The translations under genes were made by a program, and so were the position numbers. DNA of 64,000 nt from Fictibacillus sp. FJAT-27399 (GTDB lineage Bacteria > Bacillota > Bacilli > Bacillales > Fictibacillaceae), in NCBI RefSeq assembly GCF_001510655.1, contig NZ_LMVC01000001.1, positions 947,762-1,011,761 of the forward strand, given 5' to 3'. Below the pieces are notes generated by a model. It searched no databases. It saw only the letters and a program-made list of their open reading frames with translations, and had not been told where the DNA came from. How positions within the stretch are numbered: position 1 is the first letter of the stretch; every line of letters starts with the position of its first letter. Below are positions 46,833 to 56,086 of the stretch, piece after piece.

Positions 46833-48161
46833 TTAAATCGTTTTACTTTCTGAGAAAAATAGAGGTAAGTAGTCTTTGTTTTCTTCCAAAATATCTCGAA
46901 GGATCTTTTCAGCAACCGAAGCACTCTTAACCAGTGGATGGGTGGTCAGGGCCATCAGTGCCGAAGAGTAATCCCCATGAACAGCAGCCTCAATAGCCAA
47001 TTCTTCGTAGGCTTTTACCACCTGAAGCAAGCCGCGTATCCTTGCATCAATCTCCGTTGAAAGCTGAATAGGATGGGCTCCTTGGTGATCAATCACACAA
47101 TTTACTTCAATGGAGGCCGTAGAAGGAAGACAGGCGAGGATGCCATTGTTCTGGACATTGACCGTTTGAATGTCCTTTTTATTGTTGTAGATGGAAGACA
47201 TGATATTTACCGCAGCCTCTGAGTAATACGCGCCGCCTCTTTGAGCAAGTTCAGGCGGCTTGATGGAAAGGTTAGGATCTTTATACCTTTCAAATAAGGC
47301 TGCCTCCACCTTTTTCACCTCATCCGCTCTAGTACCTTCATCCTTTAATTGCTGAATTTGCTGCTGAAGAATCTCGTCTTTTTTATAATAGTAACGGTGA
47401 TACCCACAAGGAAAGGACCCTAAGGATAGTAGAAAATCACGGCCCCACTCTATGTCGGGGATATTTTTCATGGTAAACCCCTGCTTACCAGGTATCTCTT
47501 CTAGAAAAGATTGTGTCACATCTTTGTTTCTTACCATAATTTTAGTGGTCCAATTCAAGTGATTGATGCCAGCCATCTCAATTTCCACCTCAGATGCATC
47601 GACATCAAAAAATGCAGCGAACTGCTTTCTTGTGTTAATCGGGAGGTTGCAAAGCCCAATCGTTTTAACGTTGGCATATTTATTGACCGCTTCCGTTACC
47701 ATGCCGGCGGGATTTGTAAAGTTAATGAGAAACGCTTCTGGAGAGAATTTTTCGATATCTTTACAGATATCGAGGATAACCGGTATGGTGCGAAGTGCTT
47801 TGGCAAACCCGCCTGCACCTGTAGTTTCTTGGCCGATACACTGATATCGCAAAGGAATCCTTTCATCTCTGGATCTCGCTTCTAACATTCCCACTCGAAG
47901 TTGAGTAATGACGAAATCGGCATTGGTTATGGCTTCCTCTCGATTGAGTGTTAACTCAAGATTGATGGGTACACCCGCCTTTTCAATCATTCTTCTAGCA
48001 AGGTTTCCAACAATCTCTAATTTTCCCTGCCCCTCTTTAATATCCACTAAATAAAGATCTTGAATTGGAAACTCCTCATACCGCTCGATACATCCTTCAA
48101 TCAGTTCGGGCGTATACGACGATCCCCCTCCAATTACTGCTACTTTAAGCCCGCTCTTCAT
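46833..48161 (-). CDS. GH4 family glycosidase, phospho-beta-glucosidase type (first in text order)
   Basis: NAD/Mn-dependent hydrolase of 442 residues acting on 6-phosphorylated glycosides. Rossmann start KVAVIGGGSSYTPELIEGCI, IGQETTGAGGFAKALRTIPV, IGLCNLPINT with the metal Cys, and AGINHLNWTTKI with the metal His place it with LicH/CelF-like enzymes. It overlaps the kinase gene upstream by 17 bases, which fits a kinase-then-hydrolase order. The neighbouring iol genes suggest that the aglycone may be inositol. Anomer and sugar are not decided by sequence. Confidence 0.85.
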   Translation of the reverse strand: MKSGLKVAVIGGGSSYTPELIEGCIERYEEFPIQDLYLVDIKEGQGKLEIVGNLARRMIEKAGVPINLELTLNREEAITNADFVITQLRVGMLEARSRDERIPLRYQCIGQETTGAGGFAKALRTIPVILDICKDIEKFSPEAFLINFTNPAGMVTEAVNKYANVKTIGLCNLPINTRKQFAAFFDVDASEVEIEMAGINHLNWTTKIMVRNKDVTQSFLEEIPGKQGFTMKNIPDIEWGRDFLLSLGSFPCGYHRYYYKKDEILQQQIQQLKDEGTRADEVKKVEAALFERYKDPNLSIKPPELAQRGGAYYSEAAVNIMSSIYNNKKDIQTVNVQNNGILACLPSTASIEVNCVIDHQGAHPIQLSTEIDARIRGLLQVVKAYEELAIEAAVHGDYSSALMALTTHPLVKSASVAEKILRDILEENKDYLPLFFSESKTI

Positions 48162-49140
48162 GATATTTCCACCCTTTCTCCAATTGGTTTAAAACATCAG
48201 TTGATGTCGGTAATCCTAATTGATCCCTTGCGAGTAGAACAGCTCCAAATACCGGATCCATTTCGGGTATAACGAGCTGAATGGAATGCCCTTCACTCTC
48301 GATGGTCTGTTTTAAAGAATCCAATACATAAAGGTTTTTCCCCTTTTGCAGCACACTGCCGGTCAAAATGATGGGAATGGGTGCAGGTAAACTGCCCAGT
48401 CTTTTAATGACGGAACTTGCGGCTAATCCTAATTCTTTTCCCATCTGTTTTAATATCCTTTTCGAGAGCTGATCTCCGTCCATTGCGGCTTCATGAAGTA
48501 CAATAGCCAAATCGCCGGTTACTTTGGTCACACCATCATCTAAAAATTGATTCCACATCTCTTCCATGCTGCTAAAGCCAAAATAACGTGGAACTCGATG
48601 TGTTAGAATAGTCGGTATTTCTCGGAGTTCCCAGGAACGGATGGCCGATCGAAAGGCTTCAATTGCGAGCGCGTTTCCACCTGCTCCAGCTCCATCTCCA
48701 TAGAGATATCCAAAACCACCGGTTTGGACAACTTTTCCTTGTTGATTTCGGCCAGATGCGTTGGTGCCACTCCCACACACCAGAACCACTCCTGTATTCG
48801 AAGAGCTTCCTAGCCGTAATCCTTCCATCGTGTCGCACACCAAGTCCCATCTAGCAAAGGGAAATGTAGCGAGTGCTGATTCAAGCAATTGAATATCTTT
48901 TTCACGGTCTGCCCCGGCCAATCCATACTGTACAAAAGAGATGTCACTATAACTGATTTCAGCTTCCTCCATCGCTTGTGAAATCGCTTCTTGCACATTA
49001 GTTAACGCTTTTTTGATTCCATTGACTTGATAATTGGAACAACCAGAATACCCATTCCCAATGATTTGTCCATGCTGATCCACGATGACGGCCTGGGTTT
49101 TGCTTCCACCCCCATCAACACCCATCACAATCGTACCCAT
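48145..49140 (-). CDS. BadF/BadG/BcrA-type ATPase, N-acetylglucosamine kinase-like
   Basis: ASKHA-fold sugar kinase of 331 residues, similar to GlcNAc kinases of the BadF group. The ATG at 49140 overlaps the permease stop (TAATG); a longer frame to 49254 is only overlap. Phosphate-1 motif GVDGGGSKTQAVIVD, YGLAGADREKD, GVVLVCGSGTNA and GGFGYLYGDGAGAGG are visible. It probably phosphorylates the imported glycoside or its amino-sugar so that GH4 can act; intracellular kinase use fits ABC rather than PTS uptake. Confidence 0.85.
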   Translation of the reverse strand: MGTIVMGVDGGGSKTQAVIVDQHGQIIGNGYSGCSNYQVNGIKKALTNVQEAISQAMEEAEISYSDISFVQYGLAGADREKDIQLLESALATFPFARWDLVCDTMEGLRLGSSSNTGVVLVCGSGTNASGRNQQGKVVQTGGFGYLYGDGAGAGGNALAIEAFRSAIRSWELREIPTILTHRVPRYFGFSSMEEMWNQFLDDGVTKVTGDLAIVLHEAAMDGDQLSKRILKQMGKELGLAASSVIKRLGSLPAPIPIILTGSVLQKGKNLYVLDSLKQTIESEGHSIQLVIPEMDPVFGAVLLARDQLGLPTSTDVLNQLEKGWKYHEERA

Positions 49141-50105
49141 TATTCTTTCACACCCCCACCAGCAAGGCCTCCAACAATGTATTTGTAGAGGAATACCGAG
49201 ACCAAAACCGGAGGTAAGGAGGCAATAAAACCGCCAGCCGTCATTAGTCCCCAATCAATGCTGTGCTTACCGATAAATTCTCGGATGGCGATCGGAAGCG
49301 TCTTCGATGCAAAGGTTTGTGTGAAGGCACTTGCGAACATGAACTCATCCCATGCTAATAACAACGTAAAGATTGCCGTTGCGGCTATTCCTGGCATCGC
49401 TAAAGGGACGATAATTCTAAACAAAGTACCGATACGAGAACACCCATCAATAATTGCGGCTTCCTCCAAGGCTTTCGGAATGGTTTGGAAGTAACCTGTC
49501 ATGATCCAAATGGCAAACGGAAGGGAAAAGGTAGTGTAGGAAATAATTAAAGCCCACACGGTATCCAGTAGCGGTGGCGTTTGAAACAATATAAAACTAG
49601 TAAAAGGAATAGTAATGGATATACCGTTTCTCATCATGACATAGAGAGGCGCAATGATAGAGATTGAAGGTAAAAGCTGCATAGCAAGTACAGTAAACAA
49701 AGCTGAATTCCGAAACGGAAACTTGACCTTGGAAAAAGCAAATGACGCAAAGATGGCCAAAAACAAGGTTAGCATAGTTGTACCTAATGAAACGATCACA
49801 CTGTTTTTCATGGCAGCTATAAATTCGCCCGCCCCATTCCCCGTAAAAAGTTTGTAATAGTTTTCTAATGTCGGAGAATGAGGAATTAAATGTCCGCTAA
49901 GGAGCTCTTCGGTTTTACTGATTGAAGACGTAAAAAGATAAATAAAAGGCGCCAATGTGAAAATAGCCAGCAAGATTAAGCCACTCCACAAATAGAAGGG
50001 AGGAATAAGGTCGGTGCTTTTTGTCTTAAATAACTTAGACTTAACTTTGACGGCTGGTTTCACTTCATTCCTGACTGTGCTTTGTTCTATCGTTGGTTCG
50101 AACAT
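49140..50105 (-). CDS. Sugar ABC transporter permease, MalG type
   Basis: Second membrane subunit of the importer, 321 residues. It has a longer charged N-terminus (FEPTIEQSTVRNEVKPAVKV) than most MalG proteins, then PFYLWSGLILLAIFTLAPFI. The EAA loop is EEAAIIDGCSRIGTLFRIIVP. It ends YKYIVGGLAGGGVKE and its stop overlaps the kinase start by one base. Confidence 0.92.
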   Translation of the reverse strand: MFEPTIEQSTVRNEVKPAVKVKSKLFKTKSTDLIPPFYLWSGLILLAIFTLAPFIYLFTSSISKTEELLSGHLIPHSPTLENYYKLFTGNGAGEFIAAMKNSVIVSLGTTMLTLFLAIFASFAFSKVKFPFRNSALFTVLAMQLLPSISIIAPLYVMMRNGISITIPFTSFILFQTPPLLDTVWALIISYTTFSLPFAIWIMTGYFQTIPKALEEAAIIDGCSRIGTLFRIIVPLAMPGIAATAIFTLLLAWDEFMFASAFTQTFASKTLPIAIREFIGKHSIDWGLMTAGGFIASLPPVLVSVFLYKYIVGGLAGGGVKE

Positions 50106-50119
50106 CGTAGCCCCTCCTT

Positions 50120-51043
50120 TTAAAACTCATGAGAATTTTTCTTTAACAATCGAATATACCAAACAATAAATACTAAGATGATCGCTGTAGAGACCCAAGC
50201 CATGGCGGAAGCTTCTCCAAGGTAAAAATAACGGAAGGCTTTATTGAACGTCAGGTACGAGATCGACGTAGTCGGATCGCCTGTAAAAACCGTTAAAATA
50301 TCGTACACCCGAAAAGCAGCTATCGTACGAAGGACTACCGCAATCATCAATATCGGAAACAACTGAGGAATGGTCACATACCAAAGCTTTTTCCAAAAAC
50401 CCGCTCCATCCATCATCGCTGCTTCATACAGAGATGATGGAATTGCTTGTAAACCTGCCAATAATAATAACGTCATAAAGGGTGTCATTTTCCAAACGTC
50501 AGCTACTACAACGGAATTGATAATATTATGAGCATCTGCCAGCCAGAGTGGATTTTCACTCGCACTCAGCACATGTATTTTTTTAAGAATAATCGTAAAC
50601 GACCCGTTCCCTGGCTGGAAAATCCATTTCCATAGCAAGCCGTTAACTAAAGTCAGCATCGCCCAAGGAATAATAATTATCATTCGAAAAAATACTCTTC
50701 CCCTGAACATTTGATTTAACAATAAAGCACTAAATAAGCCCAATACTAATTCGGCAACGGTTGAAATCACCGTAAAGTAACCGGTAAAATACGTCGCGGT
50801 CCAAAAATCATGATTTTTAAATAGCGCAATAAAATTACCAAATCCCACAAATACAACGTCAGAACCATCCAGCATATGATACTTGTACATACTCCAGACA
50901 AGCGATTGGTAAATGGGGAATAAAAAGGTCTTAAAGAGTATGTAGAAGGTTGGAAACAATAAGACAAAAGCAAAAAGTATTTCTTTTCTCTGTTTCCTGC
51001 CCATTAACCTCGGATTCACTAACTTTCCAGTCGATTTTCCCAT
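50120..51043 (-). CDS. Sugar ABC transporter permease, MalF type
   Basis: First membrane subunit, 307 residues, with AGGAGG six bases before the ATG. Segments begin at ILFAFVLLFPTFYILFKTFL. The EAA loop is YEAAMMDGAGFWKKLWYVTIP. It is 14 bases before the MalG-type gene. As in the other two importers here, no ATPase is encoded next to it. Confidence 0.92.
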   Translation of the reverse strand: MGKSTGKLVNPRLMGRKQRKEILFAFVLLFPTFYILFKTFLFPIYQSLVWSMYKYHMLDGSDVVFVGFGNFIALFKNHDFWTATYFTGYFTVISTVAELVLGLFSALLLNQMFRGRVFFRMIIIIPWAMLTLVNGLLWKWIFQPGNGSFTIILKKIHVLSASENPLWLADAHNIINSVVVADVWKMTPFMTLLLLAGLQAIPSSLYEAAMMDGAGFWKKLWYVTIPQLFPILMIAVVLRTIAAFRVYDILTVFTGDPTTSISYLTFNKAFRYFYLGEASAMAWVSTAIILVFIVWYIRLLKKNSHEF

Positions 51044-51063
51044 CGCCAGCCTCCTGCGAAAGA

Positions 51064-51090
51064 AGAAGCGGTTAGTATCTAACCGCTTCT
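51064..51090 (-). promoter_or_regulatory. Intercistronic stem-loop between binding protein and permease
   Basis: AGAAGCGGTTAG and CTAACCGCTTCT form a perfect 12-bp stem with a three-base loop. The T-run lies on the opposite strand, so it is unlikely to terminate the operon; a 3'-end stabiliser that keeps the binding-protein message abundant is the usual role. Confidence 0.65.
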
Positions 51091-51096
51091 CGTTTT

Positions 51097-52425
51097 TTAT
51101 TTTGCATCTTCAATGGCTTTTTCGATATTTTTTGCTGCGGTGTTTAAAGCATCTTCTGGTGATTTTTTGCCTAAGAGAGCTTCATGGATTTCTGCGGATA
51201 AAATGTCAGCCCATTCCACGTAACCCGGAGCGTTCGGACGATTTTGCCCATATTGATATTGCTTCATAATCTTATCCACTGTTTTGGTTTTGTCTGCTGC
51301 TTTGAGATCGGGATCGTCATACAACCCTTCTAATGTTGGATACATCCCATCTTGCTCAAACATCGGAAGTTGGAATTGTTTTGTACTCATCCATTTTAAG
51401 AATTGAAGCGCTGCTTGTTTATGTTTACTATCTCTCATTAATGAGATTCCTTCCGATCCCGTTACTGCGGCTGACTCTACGTCTCCGTTTCCTGGCATTA
51501 GCCCTACATCCGTTTTATTCATCACTTTGGATTTGGATGGATCATTCAAATCCGGATACATTCCTTCCCAGTTCGTCATCATAGCAACTTTTCCAGCAGC
51601 AAACGCGTTTTTCACATCATCTTCACTCCACTGCATACTCGCAGGATCCACCGTTTTATCTTTTTGAACAAGGTCAACCATAAATTGAAGCGCTTTCAAT
51701 CCTCCGCTTTTATTAAAAACGGGGGTTCCATTCTCATCAAAGAACTTACCGCCAAAGCCATATACTAAGCTGACAAAGTCACAATTCAATCCTTCTGCTT
51801 GTTTCCAAGACCATGCGGAACCATAAACCCCATTCTTTGTGAGTTTTTTAGACATTTCTCTAAATTCATCCCATGTTTTAGGAGGCGCATTATATCCTGC
51901 TTTCGCAAGAAGCTCTTTGTTCCAATAGAAGTGTTTGGTACTTGAAAAAAACGGTACAGCGGCAAGTTGATCTTTATACATGACAGAACTTAAAGACGAT
52001 TGAGTGTATTTCTTTTGAACATCTTTTGGTACCGAATCGGCTAAATCATACGCTATCTTACCTTCCATAAATTGACCTGCCCAAATGGTATCCATCTCAG
52101 CTAAATCTATATCTGCAGAGTTGGAAAGTACCGCTGTTGTAATTTTGTTATAAAGTGAATTATAATCAACCGCAATCTCTTTAACTTTGATACCTGTGTC
52201 TTTTGTAAATTCTTTCAATATTTTTCCTCGAGGACCATTTTCACCGTCAGTATTCACCCATAATAAGGTGATCTCTTCCCCCTTTAGGTCTTTCTTGTTG
52301 TTCCAGCTCAGCTTTTCATCTTTCGCTCCACCTTTCTCTCCACTCGTTGGTGGTGCTGCATTACATCCGGTCAGCAAGATAAAAATCAATGATAAAAGAA
52401 AAAGAACTTTGCCTCTTTTCAACAT
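51097..52425 (-). CDS. Extracellular sugar-binding lipoprotein of the GH4-iol operon
   Basis: Family 1 binding protein of 442 residues. The signal LFLLSLIFILLTGC gives a lipidated Cys near residue 21; GGGAGGG precedes the ATG. Stretches such as ITLLWVNTDGENGPRGKILK, DLAEMDTIWAGQFMEGK and FPALL-type C-terminal KKSPEDALNTAAKNIEKAIE (the last 20 residues) are typical. It likely binds a glycoside of the kind the GH4 enzymes use; the ligand is unknown. Confidence 0.9.
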   Translation of the reverse strand: MLKRGKVLFLLSLIFILLTGCNAAPPTSGEKGGAKDEKLSWNNKKDLKGEEITLLWVNTDGENGPRGKILKEFTKDTGIKVKEIAVDYNSLYNKITTAVLSNSADIDLAEMDTIWAGQFMEGKIAYDLADSVPKDVQKKYTQSSLSSVMYKDQLAAVPFFSSTKHFYWNKELLAKAGYNAPPKTWDEFREMSKKLTKNGVYGSAWSWKQAEGLNCDFVSLVYGFGGKFFDENGTPVFNKSGGLKALQFMVDLVQKDKTVDPASMQWSEDDVKNAFAAGKVAMMTNWEGMYPDLNDPSKSKVMNKTDVGLMPGNGDVESAAVTGSEGISLMRDSKHKQAALQFLKWMSTKQFQLPMFEQDGMYPTLEGLYDDPDLKAADKTKTVDKIMKQYQYGQNRPNAPGYVEWADILSAEIHEALLGKKSPEDALNTAAKNIEKAIEDAK

Positions 52426-52455
52426 AGACCCTCCCTTTAAGTAAATGTTTAATCC

Positions 52456-53448
52456 TTACTCTTTCGTAGTCACTTTTGATAAAAGTGTGGCTTGGCCGAG
52501 AAACAAACCTTTCTTCTGGCTTAGGGCTGCGGTTGCCATTTGAACCACATAGGCATAAATCAAAGGGCTCACAAAATCATCAATTGAATTCAGTTGGATC
52601 GACAGCACATTTGGATGAGTCAATGCCTGATCTGAAACGTAAACTACCTTGCCCCCTAACTCAGCAATTTCAATCGCAAAATTATGATTTAGCGACTCTG
52701 TAGTTCCTTTTGGATTAAACAGGATGCATTGAAAAGAATCCGCCAGCAATTCAAACGGTCCGTGGCGAAATTGTCCTAGCGATAATGACTCAGTTTGCAT
52801 TCTAGCCGCTTCTTTTAATAAAAGGGCACCTAGATCAGAGGTGATGACACTCGGACCACGGCCAAGCAAAAACAGTGGTCGGTCTTCGGATAGAAAATTT
52901 CCTATTCGGCTGCTAATCTCCTCTTCTTTAATGGCTGTCTCTAATTTAGAAACCGCTTGGAATAACGCTTGTTCTAACGGTGCATTCACCCACTGAGAGC
53001 ACAATTGAAGCAATAAACCAGCTGTTGAGGTGAATGTTTTTGTCGCAGTGATTGATTCTTCCTTTCCTGCTGCGGTATAAAAAACTTGAGACGCACCTTG
53101 AGCCAGGGTACTTTGTGGTGTGTTCGTAATCGCGGTATATTCTGAAAGTTGAGCGGCTAACCGGCAGGCCTCATACGATGCTCCGCTTTGTGAAACAATG
53201 ATGGGTTGATAGTGTTTCAGCATTGGTATTTGATAGTGAAGGAGCTCAGAGGTGTCCACTGCTGCTGCAGGATAACCCTTTGCGTTCAAATAAAGGGCTG
53301 CCAACTGGCCAGCTGCTAATGAGCTGCCCATGCCCGTAAAAAGCAACGGGCGATTGAGATCCAGGGACAAATGATTGCCCCTGTTGGCTTCTAGGGTATC
53401 TTTTAAAGATTGAGGCTGTTCAGCTACCTCTTTTATAAACACATTCAA
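52456..53448 (-). CDS. SIS-domain isomerase/deaminase, GlmS C-terminal-like
   Basis: Two SIS domains without a glutaminase domain, 330 residues. FTGMGSSLAAGQLAALYL, PIIVSQSGASYEACRLAAQL and ESITATKTFTSTAGLLLQL correspond to the GlmS isomerase core; LGRGPSVITSDLGALLLKE and EAARMQTESLSLGQFRHGPF form the second. Relatives include AgaS and FrlB, which deaminate or deglycate sugar phosphates. It starts with TTG after GGAGGAG. In this operon it may convert an amino-sugar-6-P released by GH4 to a ketose phosphate. Confidence 0.85.
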   Translation of the reverse strand: MNVFIKEVAEQPQSLKDTLEANRGNHLSLDLNRPLLFTGMGSSLAAGQLAALYLNAKGYPAAAVDTSELLHYQIPMLKHYQPIIVSQSGASYEACRLAAQLSEYTAITNTPQSTLAQGASQVFYTAAGKEESITATKTFTSTAGLLLQLCSQWVNAPLEQALFQAVSKLETAIKEEEISSRIGNFLSEDRPLFLLGRGPSVITSDLGALLLKEAARMQTESLSLGQFRHGPFELLADSFQCILFNPKGTTESLNHNFAIEIAELGGKVVYVSDQALTHPNVLSIQLNSIDDFVSPLIYAYVVQMATAALSQKKGLFLGQATLLSKVTTKE

Positions 53449-53466
53449 TGATTTCTCCTCCTGCCA

Positions 53467-54861
53467 TTAAACCGTTATATTTTTGCCCCTAAATTGTGGG
53501 AGGTGTTCTTTATGGGCTTCAAGGTAGTCATCCATCATCGCCTTGGCTGATGTGAACGATGGAACAAGAGGATGAACAGTTAAAGCATTAACACCCGCTT
53601 GATAATCCCCCTTCACGGCTGATTCAACGGCTAACCGTTCATACGTTTTCACCGGATGAATCAAGGAAAGAGCAAAGTCCGGTACCTCCCCAATACTTAA
53701 TGGGAAATAACCATTTTTATTAACAAGACATGGAACCTCTACTACATCATCTTTATGAAGCTGAGCAATGGTACCATTGTTGGGGACATTTAACGTTAAG
53801 ACTTGCTGCTTGTTATTGGCAATACTTCGGATAATGTTTAATGCCAGACCTTCATATCCTTCTTCTTCAAAGGAAAGTTCAACGGTTTCCTCTTGCTCGT
53901 GAACATCGTGAACTTGTCCTGTTGTCTCACTGGACATGTAGGTGCTACCCCGTGCATCTAAAGTTTGTTGATAATCACTCCAAGCTTCTTCCATTCGTCC
54001 TTGATGGACGAGTTCTGAAATTCTCTGGAGGAGAGGACGATTTAACTGTACGATTTGCTGTCCCCTTGTCTGATTGGATTGCTTAATATTGTTCACTGCC
54101 TGATCAGAGTAGTAAAAGTAATACAGGTATTCGTTCGGAAGCATCCCCATGTTTTGAATTAATGCGGGTTCGAAAAAGCGGAAGGTATGTGAAATGCGGG
54201 AAAGGTGATCATAATTGTCAAGGATCTCTGGGAGACGATCCACTCCCTTGTCATAAACAGAAGGTACCCATCCGAGATGGTTTAATCCAAAGTAGTTGAC
54301 TTGAAGGTCGGTGTGCGGCACCTTCAAAAATTTACATAGTGAGTTTTTAATTCCAGCATGCGCATCGCAAATTCCTATCACTTTTTTGTGAGCTCCATAT
54401 GTAGTAAGTGCCTGTGCCATTAATCCTGCAGGATTGGTAAAGTTCAGCAGCCAGGCATCTGGTGCTTCCTCACTGATAATCTTGGAATATTCCAGCATTA
54501 CCGGGATCGTCCGTAATCCCATGGCAAATCCGCCAGGTCCCGTCGTTTCCTGCCCTAAAACACCATATTTAAGGGCAATTTGTTCATCAAGAACCCTTCC
54601 TTCCTCTTGCCCCACACGGATGGCAGAAAAGATGAAATCTGCCCCTTGTACCGCTTTACGGATATCCGTTGTAAACGATAATTTAAAAGTACCCTGATGT
54701 TTCTCTACCAAATGTCGAGAAATGTTCCCCATGATCGAAAGCCGCTCTTCATCGACATCAAAGAGGGTCACTTCTTTAAACGCAAGGTCTGTATGGTTAA
54801 ACAACCCTTCAATCAATAAAGGTGTTCTCATACCGGCACCGCCTAAAATGGTCAGTTTCAT
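53467..54861 (-). CDS. GH4 family glycosidase, phospho-glucosidase type (second copy)
   Basis: Second GH4 enzyme of the operon, 464 residues. KLTILGGAGMRTPLLIEGLF, LGQETTGPGGFAMGLRTIPV, IGICDAHAGIK with the metal Cys and FGLNHLGWVPSV with the metal His are present. It differs widely from the other GH4 protein, so the two may take different anomers or different glycans. GGAGGAATGAATA precedes the ATG; the gene is second in the operon, 17 bases after the PfkB kinase. Confidence 0.87.
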   Translation of the reverse strand: MKLTILGGAGMRTPLLIEGLFNHTDLAFKEVTLFDVDEERLSIMGNISRHLVEKHQGTFKLSFTTDIRKAVQGADFIFSAIRVGQEEGRVLDEQIALKYGVLGQETTGPGGFAMGLRTIPVMLEYSKIISEEAPDAWLLNFTNPAGLMAQALTTYGAHKKVIGICDAHAGIKNSLCKFLKVPHTDLQVNYFGLNHLGWVPSVYDKGVDRLPEILDNYDHLSRISHTFRFFEPALIQNMGMLPNEYLYYFYYSDQAVNNIKQSNQTRGQQIVQLNRPLLQRISELVHQGRMEEAWSDYQQTLDARGSTYMSSETTGQVHDVHEQEETVELSFEEEGYEGLALNIIRSIANNKQQVLTLNVPNNGTIAQLHKDDVVEVPCLVNKNGYFPLSIGEVPDFALSLIHPVKTYERLAVESAVKGDYQAGVNALTVHPLVPSFTSAKAMMDDYLEAHKEHLPQFRGKNITV

Positions 54862-54878
54862 TATTCATTCCTCCTATA

Positions 54879-55790
54879 TTATTTACTGGGTTCAAAAAAA
54901 TCCTGCTGTACTTGTTGCCAGGTCGGGCTACCGGTCGTTCCTCCTAGACTTTGCACCGAACAGCTGCCACAGTAATTACCTAGCTTTACTGAATCATCTA
55001 ATGACCATCCCTTTAGAATTCCAGTTAACAGTCCTGCAGAGAAAACATCGCCTGCGCCTGTTGTATCAACTGCACTGCATTTATATCCTAAAATCTTTTT
55101 CGTGGCGTTTTTATGTCTTACAATTGCCCCCTCTTCCCCCAATTTAATGACTACAGGGGCAGCATATTTGTTTAATTTCTCAATCGCCTCTAGAGGATTC
55201 AATAAACCCGTTATCGTTTCTGCCTCTTTTTGATTGGGGGTAAAGATATCTGCCATTTTAATTAGTTCGTCTAATTGAGGGTTCGTAAGCCATTCCTCAT
55301 CCCAACCGACATCCAAAGAGATATACATGCCTTTTTTCTTAGCAGTCTCAATGACGGATATATTCTCACTTACCGCGCCGGTATGTAATACTTTCGAGTC
55401 AGTCTTTTGAATCACCATCTTCGCGTAATCTGCCAGGTTCAATTTCTCCACGTTATCCTGATAGGAAAGAAACGACCGGTCTCCCCCATAATTAATGGCC
55501 ACCGATAAACAACGCAACGGCTGATCTACTTCTAGCATTAGTGAAGTAGATACACCCTCAGCCTCTAAACTTTCTTTCATAAAACGGCTTAAAAAATCAT
55601 TACCGATAGGAGAGATAACAGCTACTTTCATTCCTAATCTTGATAGTGCAACCGCTGTGTTGTAAGCAGCTCCACACGTAAATTCAAAAGACCCGCAATA
55701 TACTTCCTCTCCTGGTTTTGGGAGTTTAGGAATGGATGAAAAAATGATATCGGTTGAAATAATTCCTTGAACCAGAACATCATAGGTCAT
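54879..55790 (-). CDS. PfkB-family sugar kinase
   Basis: Ribokinase-fold kinase, 303 residues, first gene of the operon. Substrate lid and N-terminal motif FTCGAAYNTAVALSRLGMKV, and the C-terminal anion-hole motif DTTGAGDVFSAGLLTGIL, are intact. It could phosphorylate a keto-sugar or sugar phosphate, perhaps the product of the SIS enzyme, giving a bisphosphate. Its sequence is clearly distinct from IolC in the same operon. GGAAGGGGG precedes the ATG. Confidence 0.88.
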   Translation of the reverse strand: MTYDVLVQGIISTDIIFSSIPKLPKPGEEVYCGSFEFTCGAAYNTAVALSRLGMKVAVISPIGNDFLSRFMKESLEAEGVSTSLMLEVDQPLRCLSVAINYGGDRSFLSYQDNVEKLNLADYAKMVIQKTDSKVLHTGAVSENISVIETAKKKGMYISLDVGWDEEWLTNPQLDELIKMADIFTPNQKEAETITGLLNPLEAIEKLNKYAAPVVIKLGEEGAIVRHKNATKKILGYKCSAVDTTGAGDVFSAGLLTGILKGWSLDDSVKLGNYCGSCSVQSLGGTTGSPTWQQVQQDFFEPSK

Positions 55791-55834
55791 AAAAATAACC
55801 CCCTTCCTTTTATTTGTTATGTTGTTACTACAAA

Positions 55835-55863
55835 TCTATTTCATTTCATGATTCTTGTCAATT
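55835..55863 (-). promoter_or_regulatory. Promoter of the 13-gene GH4-iol operon
   Basis: A perfect TTGACA (55863-55858) and TAGATT (55840-55835) are 17 bases apart on the minus strand, with the ATG of the first gene 45 bases beyond the -10. No terminator with a proper T-run was seen inside the operon until after iolG. Confidence 0.75.
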
Positions 55864-56044
55864 GAATATTCTAAATTTTTAGATTATATAAAAAGGTGTC
55901 TGAATATACTGGTTTTGCTCATTTTTGATAAGAACTAAGCCATATAGTATTCTTTGGTGTGGTCATATTTGGCCCCAAAATACCCCTGTAAATTATTTTA
56001 ACTATTAAATAAATTTGTAAATGGCAATAAATTTGTTGTAACAT

Positions 56045-56054
56045 ATGTATACAT
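56045..56054. promoter_or_regulatory. Palindrome ATGTATACAT, candidate GntR/UTRA operator
   Basis: A 10-bp perfect palindrome 33 bases before the regulator start and within the divergent region. GntR-family sites of the HutC type often have a GT-N-TA-N-AC core, as here (GTATAC). Only one copy was noticed. Confidence 0.45.
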
Positions 56055-56086
56055 CTATTTTGTATGAGATTAATCGGAGTGAGAAT

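Noticed and set aside
51064..51090. Intrinsic terminator splitting the GH4-iol operon
   Set aside because: The T-run is on the plus strand, while the operon is transcribed from the minus strand.
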